Origin: Pseudomonas gingeri
Lineage (GTDB): Bacteria; Pseudomonadota; Gammaproteobacteria; Pseudomonadales; Pseudomonadaceae
Direction of reading: 5' to 3'
Assembly: GCF_013386165.1 (NCBI RefSeq)
Contig: NZ_JACAOS010000003.1
Coordinates: forward strand, 600,343 to 664,342
Length of the DNA stretch: 64,000 bases
The notes beneath the pieces are model-generated. The model did not search any database, was not told the DNA's origin, and worked only from the letters and a program-made list of their open reading frames with translations. The number at the start of each line of letters is the position of its first letter. Positions within the stretch are counted from its first letter, which is position 1. The translations under genes were made by a program, and so were the position numbers. Below are positions 27,343 to 36,446 of this stretch, in pieces.

Positions 27343-28092
27343 TCAGAATCCCATGCTGCGTAGTCCCTTCAGTTGAGTCAGGCTGCAATCCAGTGCCCCT
27401 ACGGTGGGCATGTTGTTCTGTAGCACTACATTGAGTTGGGTCATGCTGTTGACCAGGTTGCTGCTGCCCAGCAGGGTGGTGGACTGCATCACCCCGCCCT
27501 GGGCGATTTGTTGCAGGGCATTACCCTGATTGTTGTTGGCCAATATCTGCATGGTCACGCCGCTGGCCGCGGCAGAGACGGTGACGCTGCCGGCGGCGCC
27601 GGAGCCGGTGATGCTGCCGCCGCTGGTGAGCACCTGGCCCATTTGCTGCGGGCTGCTCGGGACCTGGTTCGCTTCGCTGACATTGATCGCGACGTTGTTA
27701 TTGGCGCTGTTGCCGTCGCCGGCGGCACGCACCACCTGGGTCACGCCCGTCGAGGCGTTCAGGCCGGCACCGCCGATCACCGTGCCGGTGCCTTGGGTCG
27801 GTGCGGCGCCATTGCCCTGGGTGCTGAAGGTGGTGACATAGAACTGCGGCTTGATGGTCGATTGCTGGATTTGCAGGGAAGTGGCCGCGCCGATGGTGTC
27901 GCCACGGGCGTTGGTCCAGGTGCTTTGCATGACAATCCCGAAACTGATGATGCGCCCCGGCATGACGTAGCGACCACGCAGTTCGGACAACTCTGAATCT
28001 TTCAGTTCTATCGGTTTGAAGGGCAGGGCTGCGTGTGCTGGCAGGCAGGCGAGCACCAAACAACTGACCATCAGCCTGTGTGAGGTTTTCAT
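27343..28092 (-). CDS. fapE: functional amyloid-associated protein FapE
   Basis: The ATG at 28092 has GGGAG 6 bases upstream and gives 249 residues with a signal peptide ([21 protein letters not shown]). The longer frame to 28110 is less likely. The protein is rich in Gly, Ser, Thr, Asn and Gln and ends [18 protein letters not shown]. FapE is a minor, exported component found with the fibrils. It lies between fapD and fapF with gaps of 43 and 49 bases. Confidence 0.9.
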   Translation of the reverse strand: MKTSHRLMVSCLVLACLPAHAALPFKPIELKDSELSELRGRYVMPGRIISFGIVMQSTWTNARGDTIGAATSLQIQQSTIKPQFYVTTFSTQGNGAAPTQGTGTVIGGAGLNASTGVTQVVRAAGDGNSANNNVAINVSEANQVPSSPQQMGQVLTSGGSITGSGAAGSVTVSAAASGVTMQILANNNQGNALQQIAQGGVMQSTTLLGSSNLVNSMTQLNVVLQNNMPTVGALDCSLTQLKGLRSMGF

Positions 28093-28135
28093 GTGCTGCT
28101 CCCGGAGCATCCTGCCCCTTTATTTTTAGTGCACC

Positions 28136-28816
28136 TTAAAAGAAGTCGCTCTGGATAAAACCGAAATCCATCAATTCCGCGTCCTTGACCGGGTGGAAGG
28201 TGTCCAGCTTGTTCTTGGCCGTGAGCGGTGCCGGTGGGTCGAGCAAGGCGTTGCTCTTGTCGTAGCCGGGACCGATGATGGCGAAGATGATGCCGTTCCA
28301 GCCTTTCTGGAAGTCCGCATTGGTGTAGCGCTTGTGGCCCAGCACGGGGTCGCCGATATAGACCCAGTCCTTGTCGGCGCGCTGCATCACCACGAAATGT
28401 TTGTAGCCGCGGATATCCATCATCACCACGACCGGAATGCTCACGCTGGGCAGGCTGTCGGCGGGAATCTTGTAGCCCCGTGCGCGCATGCCGATGCTTT
28501 CGATGTAGCGCTTCATGTCCAGCATGGAGAAACCTTGCTTCTTGACCAGTTCCTGGTCAGAGGTGGTCAGCATGCCTTTGATGATCTGTTCTTCGTTGAC
28601 GTCCAGCCAGTAGGCCTGGCGCAGCAAGGTGGCGAGTGCTGCGGCACCGCAACTGAAGTCGGTTTTTTGCTCGACCAGGTCGGAGAAGCGCCGTTCACGC
28701 ATACTCTGGACATGTTTGTAGAACACCACGGCGCCGGGAAGTCCGGGCACAGCCATGGTGGCGGCCTGAATGGAGAGGGAGAGAAAAAGGGCAACGGCAA
28801 GGGCGATGGTACGCAT
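28136..28816 (-). CDS. fapD: C39-family cysteine protease FapD
   Basis: The ATG at 28816 is preferred over 28822 because the GAGAGG motif is then 9 bases away; it gives 226 residues. After a signal peptide (MRTIALAVALFLSLSIQA) comes a C39-type peptidase domain with Cys56 (KTDFSCGAAAL), His140 (GYKHFVVMQ) and Asp156 (YIGDPVLGHK) as the apparent triad. FapD is required for amyloid export and probably processes a component in the periplasm. It begins after the intrinsic terminator that follows fapC, so its level should be lower than that of the subunits. Confidence 0.9.
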   Translation of the reverse strand: MRTIALAVALFLSLSIQAATMAVPGLPGAVVFYKHVQSMRERRFSDLVEQKTDFSCGAAALATLLRQAYWLDVNEEQIIKGMLTTSDQELVKKQGFSMLDMKRYIESIGMRARGYKIPADSLPSVSIPVVVMMDIRGYKHFVVMQRADKDWVYIGDPVLGHKRYTNADFQKGWNGIIFAIIGPGYDKSNALLDPPAPLTAKNKLDTFHPVKDAELMDFGFIQSDFF

Positions 28817-28838
28817 GGTCATACGCCTCTCGGAACTG

Positions 28839-28865
28839 AAAAAAGAGCCCCGTTTCCGGGGCTCT
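28839..28865 (-). terminator. intra-operon intrinsic terminator between fapC and fapD
   Basis: On the minus strand a 9-bp stem, AGAGCCCCG / CGGGGCTCT, closes on a GAAA tetraloop and is followed by a run of T's, 15 bases after the fapC stop and 22 bases before the fapD start. This is a strong intrinsic terminator inside the fap operon, placed to let fapABC be made in excess of fapDEF. Confidence 0.88.
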
Positions 28866-28879
28866 CAGTACGGTTGCCA

Positions 28880-29854
28880 CTACATGCAGGCGCGGCAGCC
28901 GGCAGCAATGGACAGGGTGTTGCCTTGTTGGTTGCCGACACCGGCCGCCACGTTGGCACCCACGTTGCCCGAGGCATTGTTGAGCGAGCCGTTGATGCTG
29001 GCGTTGTTGACCACTGGCATGGTCCAGCCGTTAGGTGTCATCACTTGATAAGTAGCGACGCCATTCAGGTCGATAGTGCCCATCTCGGTACCCTTGATGG
29101 TGCTGCCTTTTCCGTGCCCGCGATCATCGTTGCCCCAGCCGCCATGGCCGTCACTGCCGCTGCTTTCGGTGCCTTTGAAGGTGCCGCTGTAGCCGCCTTC
29201 AAGACTGATAGTGGCTTTGAGTGTAGTGACTTTGTAGGCCTGAACCCCGGCGTTGGCCACTTGCAGGCCGTTGGAGTTCTGAGTTGCCGAACCCGTTGCC
29301 GACGCGACACGACCGCCGGATACGGCGATGGCCAGGTCGTTTTTCTGTTGGTTGAAGTCGCCGGCGGCCACGTTGACGCCCATGTTGCCGGAGCCATAGT
29401 TGCCGGAGCTGTTCAATGAACCATTGTTTTGGGTGGATTCATTGGCGACTGTGTTGTTGTGGTTGGTCTGGGTCAGCGTGGTGTTGGAGCTGGCGCTGCC
29501 GAAGATGAAGCTTTCGTCGGCGGTGGCCAGCGCGGCTTCGTTGAGTTGTTGGTTGCCGTCGCCGGCTGCGGCGTTGGCGCCCATGTTGCCGCTGGCACTG
29601 TTCAACGAGTTGTTGATGCTGCCGTTGTTCTGGGTGCCTTCGTTGATGACCGCGTTGCCGTGGCTGTCCTGCGTATCGTTGACCGAGGCGCTGGCGCCGG
29701 CAGTGATCTGCAGCAGGGTGGCGAGGTCCGGGCCTTGGTTATGGTCATGATGGCGACGACCGTGTCCATCATCGTTGCCGCCTGCCTGAGCAGCCATTGC
29801 CATGACGGCGGCCAGTGCGAAGACCAGTGGTTTGAGAGCCATTGTGGGTTTCAT
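28880..29854 (-). CDS. fapC: major functional amyloid subunit FapC
   Basis: The ATG at 29854 gives 324 residues with a signal peptide ending MAMAAQAGG; the longer frame to 29923 lacks support. Three imperfect repeats of about 35 residues carry the amyloid motif (SASGNMGANAAAGDGNQQ, GSGNMGVNVAAGDFNQQ, NASGNVGANVAAGVGNQQ), separated by linkers rich in Gly, Ser and Asn. The protein ends with the CxxC motif GCRACM that marks FapC. It is the main fibril subunit of Pseudomonas biofilm amyloid. A terminator hairpin follows its stop. Confidence 0.95.
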   Translation of the reverse strand: MKPTMALKPLVFALAAVMAMAAQAGGNDDGHGRRHHDHNQGPDLATLLQITAGASASVNDTQDSHGNAVINEGTQNNGSINNSLNSASGNMGANAAAGDGNQQLNEAALATADESFIFGSASSNTTLTQTNHNNTVANESTQNNGSLNSSGNYGSGNMGVNVAAGDFNQQKNDLAIAVSGGRVASATGSATQNSNGLQVANAGVQAYKVTTLKATISLEGGYSGTFKGTESSGSDGHGGWGNDDRGHGKGSTIKGTEMGTIDLNGVATYQVMTPNGWTMPVVNNASINGSLNNASGNVGANVAAGVGNQQGNTLSIAAGCRACM

Positions 29855-29919
29855 GGTGTGTATCTCCGTGCTTATTAGTTGAGTTAAGTGTTGGTACTTT
29901 CTAATTGGCACTGCACGGG

Positions 29920-30495
29920 TCAATCAGCGACCCGGATACTGAGGGTGTTGGCCATACGGTTGCCCACCCCCGCGCTCTGGCTCACCTGAATCACTCCTCG
30001 GCTGCCGGTGAAGGCCTGGTCGCTGGTAACGACCTGGCGGCTGCCTGGTGGTGTGGATGAGTCCGAGTTCGGTGACAGCGCCACGTTCTGTTGGGACAGG
30101 ACGCTGTCGTCGATGCTTTGCGGTGCGGCACTGATGCTGATCCGCACGGCATTGATCATCTGGTTGTTGGCGCCGGCGGATTGGTTGACCCCAATCATGC
30201 CGTTGCCGTTACTGAAGGAATTGCCCTGGATGGCAGCCTTGGCGTTGATCGCCGTACTGGCTCCGGTGGTGATTTTCTGGTTCAGCAAGGTGGTGGCGCT
30301 GGCGCTGGTGCCGACCGCAATAGCCCGGCTGTTGAGCTGTTGCTGTTGGTCGCCGGCGGCCTGGTTGACCATCACGTTGCCGTTGTATTGCTGGCCGCTG
30401 TTGTTGATCGTGGCGTTGTCGATGACCGGACTGGCGGAGTCGGCCAATACGCTGGCGCTGCTGAACAGGGCGAGAAGAAACAGTGAGTGGCGCAT
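29920..30495 (-). CDS. fapB: amyloid nucleator subunit FapB
   Basis: This 191-residue protein has a signal peptide (LFLLALFSSASVLA) and three FapC-like imperfect repeats (NGNVMVNQAAGDQQQQ, NGMIGVNQSAGANNQM, GVIQVSQSAGVGNRM). FapB is thought to nucleate FapC fibril growth. It starts one base after the fapA stop and ends 65 bases before fapC. Unlike fapC it lacks the terminal CxxC. Confidence 0.93.
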   Translation of the reverse strand: MRHSLFLLALFSSASVLADSASPVIDNATINNSGQQYNGNVMVNQAAGDQQQQLNSRAIAVGTSASATTLLNQKITTGASTAINAKAAIQGNSFSNGNGMIGVNQSAGANNQMINAVRISISAAPQSIDDSVLSQQNVALSPNSDSSTPPGSRQVVTSDQAFTGSRGVIQVSQSAGVGNRMANTLSIRVAD

Positions 30496-30496
30496 G

Positions 30497-30937
30497 TCAT
30501 TGCCCCTTGCCGATGGCGCCGAGGGCGTTCATGCCCGCTGCCAGTCCATGGTTGATCGTGTTGGCGATGCTGGCGCCATTGCCGCCGCCGTGTCCGGCGG
30601 TCATGCCTGGCAGGCCATTGGGGTTGTTCAGGCCCGGCATGCTGGTGGTATTGGTGTCGATCAGTTGGCTGATGGAGCCGCCGGTACTGATGCCGGCGAT
30701 ATCGCCGTCACTCAGTTCCCGACCGGTTATCGACGTGATCAGGCCGGATGGGTTGGTGTTGACCGTGGTCGGGTTGGGGTCAGGCTGCAGGGCCGGGCGG
30801 CCATAACTCTGAGGTTGAACGGTACGATCAAGGACAATCACTCCGTTGCCGCCGGCCTGGGCCGTGAGGCAGAGCATCGAACTGATCGCGCAACTGATCA
30901 GCACGGTGCGGGTAAAACCGGTAGTGAGAATCCTCAT
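30497..30937 (-). CDS. fapA: amyloid assembly chaperone FapA
   Basis: This 146-residue protein has a signal peptide (about residues 1-28, to AQAGGNG) and a Gly/Asn/Thr-rich mature part (GLNNPNGLPGMTAGHGGGNG). It is the first gene of the fap operon; known FapA proteins affect the FapB/FapC ratio in fibrils and are not major structural subunits. An AAGGA site sits 9 bases before the ATG. Upstream, 54-70 bases before the start, is a sigma-54-like promoter. The intergenic region 30938-31275 holds no other gene. Confidence 0.9.
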   Translation of the reverse strand: MRILTTGFTRTVLISCAISSMLCLTAQAGGNGVIVLDRTVQPQSYGRPALQPDPNPTTVNTNPSGLITSITGRELSDGDIAGISTGGSISQLIDTNTTSMPGLNNPNGLPGMTAGHGGGNGASIANTINHGLAAGMNALGAIGKGQ

Positions 30938-30990
30938 GACGGCATTCCTTCTTCAGTACGCTGGCCCTGGATCAGCGTTTGAGAGGGAAA

Positions 30991-31007
30991 GAGCAGAAGC
31001 TGTGCCG
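30991..31007 (-). promoter_or_regulatory. candidate sigma-54 (-24/-12) promoter of the fap operon
   Basis: Read on the minus strand, 31007 to 30991 is CGGCACAGCTTCTGCTC. It has GG at 31006-31005 and GC at 30994-30993 with the obligatory spacing, and matches TGGCAC-N5-TTGC at all but two of the conserved positions. Transcription would begin near 30981, about 44 bases before fapA. A sigma-54 activator gene lies just beyond the operon. No sigma-70 promoter of comparable quality was noticed in this gap. Confidence 0.6.
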
Positions 31008-31275
31008 CTTTTGGTTTTTCCTTTGAAAACAACGGGTTGTTTTTGGTTGCGAATGGAGTGCGCGAAAGCTGTTTCACGGATGAGACAGTCGCGAGGGGGA
31101 AGGGCCGGGAGATTTCGGCGCAACGCGGTAATACGGGCCTTTCAGGGCAGGTGTATCAGCGGCTTAACACCTGGGGCATTGCCGGGCCTGAACCGTTGAT
31201 TTTGAGGCGTTGCCTGTGGATGAGGTGTTTCAGAAGTGGACACAGACCCCGGTTTTCCCAGGGTTTTCAGCAATT

Positions 31276-31824
31276 TCAGGCGTCTGTTGCAGCTTCAAGC
31301 AAATGTTTGACGGCGGCGAGGGCCTGTTCACGACGGGCCTGCCAATCGCCGTCAATCACGCTGACCGCTTGCCCATGCCGTGTCAGCCAGTCCAGGCTGG
31401 CGGCAAAAAATGCCTGGCGCTCGCCCAGCTCCGGCTGGCAACGCTGGCCGTCGTCGGTCCAGCCCACGCCTTCGGGGCGCAACAGCAGGTGCAGGTCGTA
31501 GTGACGTGTCTGCAAGGCCTGTTCGATCCAAGCCGGGCATTCGCCGAACAGGGTCCGGCTCCAGAGCAGGTTGCTCAGCAGGTGGGTGTCGAGAATCAGC
31601 AGCGTCGGTGTTTGCGCACGGGCGGTGTCCTCCCACTCAAGCTGCCCACGGGCGATGGCCGGGATATCCGCCAGGCAAGTGTCGCGCGGGTTGCATTCGA
31701 TGAAATAACGCACGTACTCGCCGACCACCAGGCCGCCGAAGTGCGCTTGCAGCTCGGCGGACAACCAGCTTTTACCGCTGGATTCAGGCCCCGCCAGGAC
31801 GACGACCTTCATGGGCGCAGCCAT
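31276..31824 (-). CDS. NadR-like P-loop ATPase/kinase
   Basis: This 182-residue single-domain protein has Walker A GPESSGKSW near the N-terminus and a fold matching the C-terminal ribosylnicotinamide-kinase part of NadR (AAA_28 family; LLILDTHLLSNLLWSRTLFG, then DLHLLLRPEGVGWTDDGQR). NadR-like kinases phosphorylate nicotinamide riboside in NAD salvage, but stand-alone members are poorly characterised. The ATG at 31824 has GAGGA 6 bases upstream; a second ATG is at 31812. It ends about 340 bases before fapA and starts 50 bases after the chemoreceptor stop, so it may be transcribed with the chemoreceptor. Confidence 0.72.
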   Translation of the reverse strand: MAAPMKVVVLAGPESSGKSWLSAELQAHFGGLVVGEYVRYFIECNPRDTCLADIPAIARGQLEWEDTARAQTPTLLILDTHLLSNLLWSRTLFGECPAWIEQALQTRHYDLHLLLRPEGVGWTDDGQRCQPELGERQAFFAASLDWLTRHGQAVSVIDGDWQARREQALAAVKHLLEAATDA

Positions 31825-31873
31825 GGGGATTCCTCGGACTCGAAAAAAGGAGGGCGATTGTACCCTCCCATCC

Positions 31874-33508
31874 TCAGACCTTGAACTGCTTGAGCAAGGT
31901 ATTGAGTTGCTGGCTCAGGTCCCTGAGTTTTTCGCTGTCGACACTCGATTGCTCGGCCGCCAGGGCGGTGCTGTGGGAAAGGCCTGCCGCATCGGTGACG
32001 TTCTGGTTGATTTCCTCCACCACATGGGACTGTTCAAGGGTGGCGCTGGCAATCGAGGCATTGAGCCCGTTGAGGTTGCGCAGGGCCTGGCCGATGGCGT
32101 TAAGGCTCTCACCGGCCAGGCCCGCCTGCTCGATGGTCAACTGCGAAGCACGGCTGCTGTCGCCGATGACTTTCACCGCCGCTTCGGAATGGCCTTGCAG
32201 ACGTTCGATCATCGACTGGATCTCCGCCGTCGACTTCTGTGTACGCTGGGCCAGCAGGCGTACTTCATCGGCGACCACGGCAAAGCCGCGACCCTGTTCA
32301 CCGGCACGGGCGGCCTCGATGGCGGCGTTCAGGGCCAGCAGGTTGGTCTGTTCGGCAATCGAGCGAATCACTTCCAGGACACTGCCGATCTGTGTGCTTT
32401 CGGCCGCCAGGGTGCGGATCACTTCCACTGCCTGGTTGATGGTGCCGGAGAGCGAATCGATCTGTTGCAGGCTGTTGTCGATATTCAGTTGACCCTGGCG
32501 CGCCTGGGCTTCGGCATCACGCATCTCGCTGGCGGCCTGCTCGGCATTCTTGGCCACGTCCTGCACGCCATAAGTGACTTCGTTGATCGCCGTCGCGACC
32601 AATTCCATCTGTTGTGACTGCTGCTGGCTGCGGGCCTGGGCCTGGGTGGCGTTGCTGCCCAGGTCGGTGGAGGACTGGCCGAGTGCCGTTGCCGAGATCT
32701 GGAGCTGGCCGACCACGGTGCGCAGTTTGCTGGTGAATCCGTTGAAGTGGCGTGCCAGTTGCGTCACCTCGTCCTGCCCGTGGGTATCGAGGCTACGGGT
32801 CAGGTCGCTTTCACCGCTGGCGATATTGGCCATGGCGTTCACGGTTTCCTGCAAGGGGCGCACGATACTGCGGGCAATCATCGTCACCAACAGCGCCATG
32901 ATCACGGCAATCCCCAGGCCGATCAGCGAGGCACGCCACACCTGGCCATAAAATTCGTCTTGCAGGTCGTCGACGTAAACGCCCGAACCGACGATCCAGC
33001 CCCACGGCTCGAACAGCTGAACATAGGAGGTTTTCTGCACCGGCGCACTGGCACCCGGTTTCGGCCAGCGGTAGTTGACCATGCCCGCGCCTTTGGCCTT
33101 GGTCAGGGTCACCATCTCGTTGAACACGGCATAACCGTCCGGGTCGCGGATGCCCGAGAGGTCCTGGCCTTCGAGCTTGGGGCTGGTCGGGTGCATGATC
33201 ATGACCGGACGCAGGTCGTTGATCCAGAAGTAGTCGGTCTGGTTGTAGCGCAGCCCGCGCACCACGCTCAGGGCCTGCTTCTGCGCGGCTTCGCGGCTGA
33301 GGGTGCCGGCGGTTTCCAGGTCGTGGTAATAGTTGAGGATGCCACTGGCGACCTGGACCAGGTGTTGGGTCTTCTGCGCCTTGGCCTGATAGAGGTCGTC
33401 ATGGATCTGCCGGAGCATCAACAGGCCCAGGATCAGCAGCATCGCCATGGCGACAATCAGGATGAGCCAGAGACGCCGACTGATTGACACATTTCGCAAA
33501 CTATTCAT
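31874..33508 (-). CDS. methyl-accepting chemotaxis protein with single-Cache sensor
   Basis: The ATG at 33508 (MNSLRNVSISRRLWLIL) gives 544 residues; the longer frame adds 70 residues without a membrane segment or other domain. Order of parts: a first membrane segment (residues 10-30), a periplasmic sCache_2 domain (about 35-190; TDYFWINDLRPVMIMHP, GWIVGSGVYVDDL), a second membrane segment (about 195-215), HAMP, and a signalling domain with the conserved hairpin EQTNLLALNAAIEAARAGEQ. It senses a small ligand, often a carboxylate for this sensor type, and feeds CheA. Ligand unknown. Confidence 0.92.
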   Translation of the reverse strand: MNSLRNVSISRRLWLILIVAMAMLLILGLLMLRQIHDDLYQAKAQKTQHLVQVASGILNYYHDLETAGTLSREAAQKQALSVVRGLRYNQTDYFWINDLRPVMIMHPTSPKLEGQDLSGIRDPDGYAVFNEMVTLTKAKGAGMVNYRWPKPGASAPVQKTSYVQLFEPWGWIVGSGVYVDDLQDEFYGQVWRASLIGLGIAVIMALLVTMIARSIVRPLQETVNAMANIASGESDLTRSLDTHGQDEVTQLARHFNGFTSKLRTVVGQLQISATALGQSSTDLGSNATQAQARSQQQSQQMELVATAINEVTYGVQDVAKNAEQAASEMRDAEAQARQGQLNIDNSLQQIDSLSGTINQAVEVIRTLAAESTQIGSVLEVIRSIAEQTNLLALNAAIEAARAGEQGRGFAVVADEVRLLAQRTQKSTAEIQSMIERLQGHSEAAVKVIGDSSRASQLTIEQAGLAGESLNAIGQALRNLNGLNASIASATLEQSHVVEEINQNVTDAAGLSHSTALAAEQSSVDSEKLRDLSQQLNTLLKQFKV

Positions 33509-33801
33509 GAGGACACTGCTCCTTGTTCTTCTTGTTGTGATCTTCGCCGATCTGCATCCAAACAGGTTTTCTCCGTCCTGCCCAGTAGGCTTATGGCTAC
33601 TATCAAGACGGCCATAAACAGGCGTGTCTGATAGGCTCTCGGCCCGAAACCGACAAACCTGAGTTGATGTTTGATTTTTCAGACATTTTTTACAGTTTGA
33701 CGACAAGCGGTGCGACACCCTGAATGGGTGCCGCCCACGGGCAAATTATCGAATGCTGGATTTTCAAGTGCCACGCGTTGTGCGGGGCAGCAGGGGGAAT
33801 A

Positions 33802-34629
33802 ATGGATCTTTGGACCGCCGCACAGGCAGTGATTCTGGGTATCGTCGAGGGCCTGACGGAGTTCTTGCCGATCTCCAGCACCGGACACCAGATTATCGTT
33901 GCAGACCTGCTGAATTTCGGCGGGGAGCGGGCGATTGCCTTCAATATCATTATCCAGCTCGGGGCGATCCTGGCGGTGGTCTGGGAGTTTCGCCACAAGG
34001 TGTTCTCGGTGGTCCGGGACCTGCCGACGCAGCGCAATGCCCAGCGCTTCACCCTCAACCTGCTGGTGGCGTTCCTGCCGGCGGTGGTGTTGGGGGTGCT
34101 GTTCAAGGAGGTCATTGCGACCTACCTGTTCAATCCGATCACGGTGGCCGCCGCGCTGGTGGTGGGCGGCCTGATCATCCTCTGGGCCGAGCGTCGCCAG
34201 CATGTGGTGCACGCCGAGAGCGTGGATGAGATCACCTGGAAAGATGCCCTGAAGGTTGGTTTCGCCCAATGCCTGGCGATGATCCCCGGCACCTCGCGGT
34301 CCGGTGCGACCATTATCGGCGGGCTGCTGTTCGGACTGTCGCGCAAGACCGCCACCGAGTTTTCGTTCTTCCTGGCGATGCCGACCATGGTCGCGGCGGC
34401 GGTGTACTCCGGCTATGGCTTCCGTCATCAGTTCCAGATGGCCGATCTGCCGGTGATCGCCCTGGGTTTCGTGACGTCCTTTGTCTTTGCGATGATCGCC
34501 GTGCGCGGCTTGCTGAAGTTCATCGCCAGCCATACCTATGTGGCGTTCGCCTGGTACCGGATCGTCTTCGGCCTGGTGATCCTCGCCACCTGGCAGTTCG
34601 GCTGGGTTGACTGGTCGACACGCGGATGA
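33802..34629 (+). CDS. uppP: undecaprenyl-diphosphatase
   Basis: The ATG at 33802 follows a gggggaata site and gives 275 residues. The protein has the BacA/UppP signature [17 protein letters not shown] near the N-terminus and [16 protein letters not shown] in the middle, with seven or eight hydrophobic segments. It dephosphorylates undecaprenyl diphosphate at the inner membrane, recycling the lipid carrier for cell-wall synthesis and giving some bacitracin resistance. Its stop overlaps the following DUF1294 gene by 4 bases. The 293-base gap upstream separates it from the divergent chemoreceptor gene. Confidence 0.94.
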   Translation: MDLWTAAQAVILGIVEGLTEFLPISSTGHQIIVADLLNFGGERAIAFNIIIQLGAILAVVWEFRHKVFSVVRDLPTQRNAQRFTLNLLVAFLPAVVLGVLFKEVIATYLFNPITVAAALVVGGLIILWAERRQHVVHAESVDEITWKDALKVGFAQCLAMIPGTSRSGATIIGGLLFGLSRKTATEFSFFLAMPTMVAAAVYSGYGFRHQFQMADLPVIALGFVTSFVFAMIAVRGLLKFIASHTYVAFAWYRIVFGLVILATWQFGWVDWSTRG

Positions 34630-35057
34630 GGACTTCACGCAGCCAGGAAGGTACTCGCCAGGCCAGAGGTCGGGTCCAGCATCTCAAGCTCAAGCTTGCG
34701 GCGTTGTTGATGCTCTGCGCGTTGCCCGGGTTCGGCGCGTTGCAGATGCGGCTCGCGGGTGGCTCTTCGGCACCGCTGTGGGCTTACGGGATCGTCAGCC
34801 TGCTGGCGTTCTTCCTGTACTGGAGCGACAAGCGCAAGGCTCGCGAGGAGGTGTGGCGCACGCCGGAGAAGGTCCTGCACGCCATCGAGTTGCTGGGCGG
34901 CTGGCCGGGGGCATTGATCGCCCAGCAGGTGTTTCGGCACAAGACCCGCAAAGTCTCTTATCAGGTGGTGTTCTGGGTGATCGTGCTGCTGCACCAGGTG
35001 TTCTGGATCGACCACCTGTTCCTCGACGCCACCCTGGTACACCTGTCGTTTTTATAA
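34626..35057 (+). CDS. DUF1294 membrane protein
   Basis: This 143-residue protein has a basic N-terminus, two or three hydrophobic segments, and the DUF1294 pattern [20 protein letters not shown] followed by [23 protein letters not shown]. The function of this family is unknown. Some homologues carry a cold-shock domain in front; this one does not. It overlaps uppP by 4 bases and is convergent with, and overlaps by 6 bases, the YjbR gene. Confidence 0.85.
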   Translation: MRTSRSQEGTRQARGRVQHLKLKLAALLMLCALPGFGALQMRLAGGSSAPLWAYGIVSLLAFFLYWSDKRKAREEVWRTPEKVLHAIELLGGWPGALIAQQVFRHKTRKVSYQVVFWVIVLLHQVFWIDHLFLDATLVHLSFL

Positions 35058-35411
35058 CAGCAGGCCGACCTGGACACGCTTGGGCAGTTTCGCCACCACC
35101 AGTTGATGGGAGCGCTGGATCAGTGCGTGCAACTCTTCCCGGCCCAGGGGGTAGGGCGTGTCCATGATGATCCAGTGGGCCCTGGCCAGATATGGCGCCG
35201 GCCCGATCCCCGGACGGTCGACGTGACCGAGGAACAGATCCTTGTCGACCTTGAACGCCAGGGAGTCGCCGCGCAGCCCCTGCACGGCGAACATCTTGTT
35301 CCCGGCAATGGAAAACACCCGCACGCCGCCCCATTTGTAGTCTTCCCGGGCGCCGGGCAGTGTCAGGCAGAAGCGCGCGATATCTTCCGGATTGAGGGTG
35401 GGTCCTTTCAC
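35052..35411 (-). CDS. MmcQ/YjbR family DNA-binding-fold protein
   Basis: This 119-residue protein is typical of the MmcQ/YjbR family: LPGAREDYKWGGVRVFSIAGNKMFAV, then PAPYLARAHWIIMDTPYPLG. The family has a double-wing fold resembling DNA-binding proteins, but its role is unknown. Its start overlaps the stop of the upstream lysR gene by 4 bases, so the two are co-transcribed. Confidence 0.85.
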   Translation of the reverse strand: MKGPTLNPEDIARFCLTLPGAREDYKWGGVRVFSIAGNKMFAVQGLRGDSLAFKVDKDLFLGHVDRPGIGPAPYLARAHWIIMDTPYPLGREELHALIQRSHQLVVAKLPKRVQVGLLL

Positions 35412-36316
35412 AGTGTTCTATCTCCGCAACCTTTGAAAACTTCAGCCAGGTGGTCGATCCAGGCCCGGACCGCCGGCAGCACGCCGCGCCGATGAGGGTA
35501 GACGGCCTGCAACCAGCCGCCGGGCAAGGACCATTCGGGGAGGATCTGGACGAAGGTGCCGTTGGCCAGTTCTTCCTCACAGTACAGCATCGGCAGCACG
35601 CTGAAGCCCAGGCCGGCGAGGACACAGGCCTTGCGCACGACAAAGTCGTCGACCCCGAGTCGAGCCTCGAACGTCAGTTCGCGCTTTTCGCCCCCGGCAT
35701 TGATCAGGCTCAGATGCACCAGGCGATCGGCTTCCAGGGCGCCCAATATTGGTGCGTTCCTGAGGTCCTCCAGGCTATTGATCGGGTGTTGCTCGAGAAA
35801 GGCCGGCGTCGCCAGGATAAACGTCTGCGCCTGGCGCAAGCGACGGGTCACCAGCAACGGATCTTCGTCGCCCTGTTCGCGGACCCGCAGGGCGACATCG
35901 ATGCCTTCGGTCACCAGGTCGACCCGCCGATTGACCATCAGCACTTCCAGCTGGACCAACGGATGCGCGCTCAGGAAGCTGGAGATCACCCAGGGCATGA
36001 ATTCCTGGGCCAGGCCCACCGGACAGGAGACGCGCAGGCGTCCGCGGGGTTCGCTGGACATGCTGGCCACTGCTTCGTCGGCCATCTCGGCCTCCAGCAA
36101 CATCGCCTGGCAATGGCGCAGGTAGCGCTCGCCGACGGCGGTCAGTTTCAGCTGGCGGGTGGTGCGTTGCAGCAAACGGGCACCGAGACGTTCTTCCAGT
36201 TCGGCGATCCGCCGCGACAGGCGCGATTTGGGAATCCCCAGCAGGCGCCCGGCCGCCGCGAAGCCGCCGGCTTCAACCACCTTGGCGAAATAGTAGAGAT
36301 CGTTGAGGTCTTGCAT
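35408..36316 (-). CDS. LysR-family transcriptional regulator
   Basis: This 302-residue regulator has the winged helix-turn-helix at residues 1-60 (FAAAGRLLGIPKSRLSRRIAELEERLG) and an effector-binding domain of the CrgA/DmlR subgroup (RGRLRVSCPVGLAQEFMPWV). It is divergent from azoR across 130 bases, the arrangement in which LysR regulators usually control the neighbour. It therefore probably responds to quinones, electrophiles or a related stress and regulates azoR; this is inference from position. Confidence 0.9.
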   Translation of the reverse strand: MQDLNDLYYFAKVVEAGGFAAAGRLLGIPKSRLSRRIAELEERLGARLLQRTTRQLKLTAVGERYLRHCQAMLLEAEMADEAVASMSSEPRGRLRVSCPVGLAQEFMPWVISSFLSAHPLVQLEVLMVNRRVDLVTEGIDVALRVREQGDEDPLLVTRRLRQAQTFILATPAFLEQHPINSLEDLRNAPILGALEADRLVHLSLINAGGEKRELTFEARLGVDDFVVRKACVLAGLGFSVLPMLYCEEELANGTFVQILPEWSLPGGWLQAVYPHRRGVLPAVRAWIDHLAEVFKGCGDRTL

Positions 36317-36446
36317 GGGCAGCGGCTCGATTGTTCTATCGTTGGGACAAACTATCGCATTTTAGTGGGCTAATCGGCTATTGGTTTCGCCTGTAGGATT
36401 ATCTCAACTTGATCGCCCAGTGGCGATCCTCACTTGGAGATCCCGC

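Noticed and set aside
28193..29419. 408-codon plus-strand frame over fapC and fapD
   Set aside because: Antisense to fapC and fapD and crosses the intra-operon terminator; no domain.
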